NCBI GenBank assembly: GCA_023434205.1
Contig: JAEYTB010000104.1
Coordinates: 1-5,569, forward strand
Source of the DNA: Planctomycetota bacterium
GTDB lineage: Bacteria; Planctomycetota; Phycisphaerae; Phycisphaerales; UBA1924
Reading direction: 5' to 3'
Length of the DNA: 5,569 nt
The translations under genes and the position numbers were made by a program. The notes beneath the pieces are model-generated. The model did not search any database and was not told the origin of the DNA. It saw nothing but the letters and a program-made list of their open reading frames with translations. The number at the start of each line of letters is the position of its first letter. The stretch's first letter is position 1. Positions 5,529-5,569 of this stretch are shown here, piece by piece.

Positions 5529-5569
5529 CCCCCCGCGTCCCCCCTGGTTATTCCGAAAGCGCCGCAGCG

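Larger units (their letters stand above)
5242..5569. other. Gene-free right edge (328 bp)
   Basis: No credible coding region is present. The stretch contains the Shine-Dalgarno hairpin, the 12-bp stem-loop, the 20-bp dyad and the direct-repeat array. Between 5358 and 5438, and from 5529 to the end, I see nothing further that can be supported. Confidence 0.7.

Overview
This is a GC-rich bacterial chromosomal window with densely packed genes. The combination of a DUF1569 (DinB-like) gene, a stand-alone Eis-type acetyltransferase and a secreted helical protein with LTxxQ-like segments suggests a planctomycete, possibly of the Phycisphaerae. That is inference from gene content; there is no rRNA or other marker gene to confirm it.

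Layout from left to right: (1) the last 28 codons of a forward gene, probably an ABC-2 type transporter permease; (2) after 24 bp, a forward class I SAM-dependent methyltransferase-like gene starting with GTG; (3) a reverse-strand membrane O-acyltransferase of the acyltransferase-3 (OafA/YrhL-like) family, ending 2 bp from the methyltransferase stop; (4) an 81-bp divergent intergenic region; (5) a forward DUF1569 gene and, 54 bp later, a forward Eis-type GNAT acetyltransferase, probably one transcription unit; (6) a reverse-strand gene for a secreted, mostly helical protein of unknown function, whose stop codon overlaps the acetyltransferase stop; (7) a gene-free stretch from 5242 to the end. 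This last stretch holds a Shine-Dalgarno hairpin, a strong 12-bp stem-loop, a 20-bp operator-like dyad and an array of three 32-34 bp spaced direct repeats.

The genes do not form an obvious single pathway. The methyltransferase, DUF1569 and acetyltransferase genes look like ordinary small-molecule modification or housekeeping accessory functions, and the acyltransferase probably decorates an envelope glycan or lipid. The most interesting material is the regulatory or mobile DNA at the right edge and the repeat architecture of the secreted protein. I see no convincing defence system, biosynthetic cluster, CRISPR array or RNA gene in this window.
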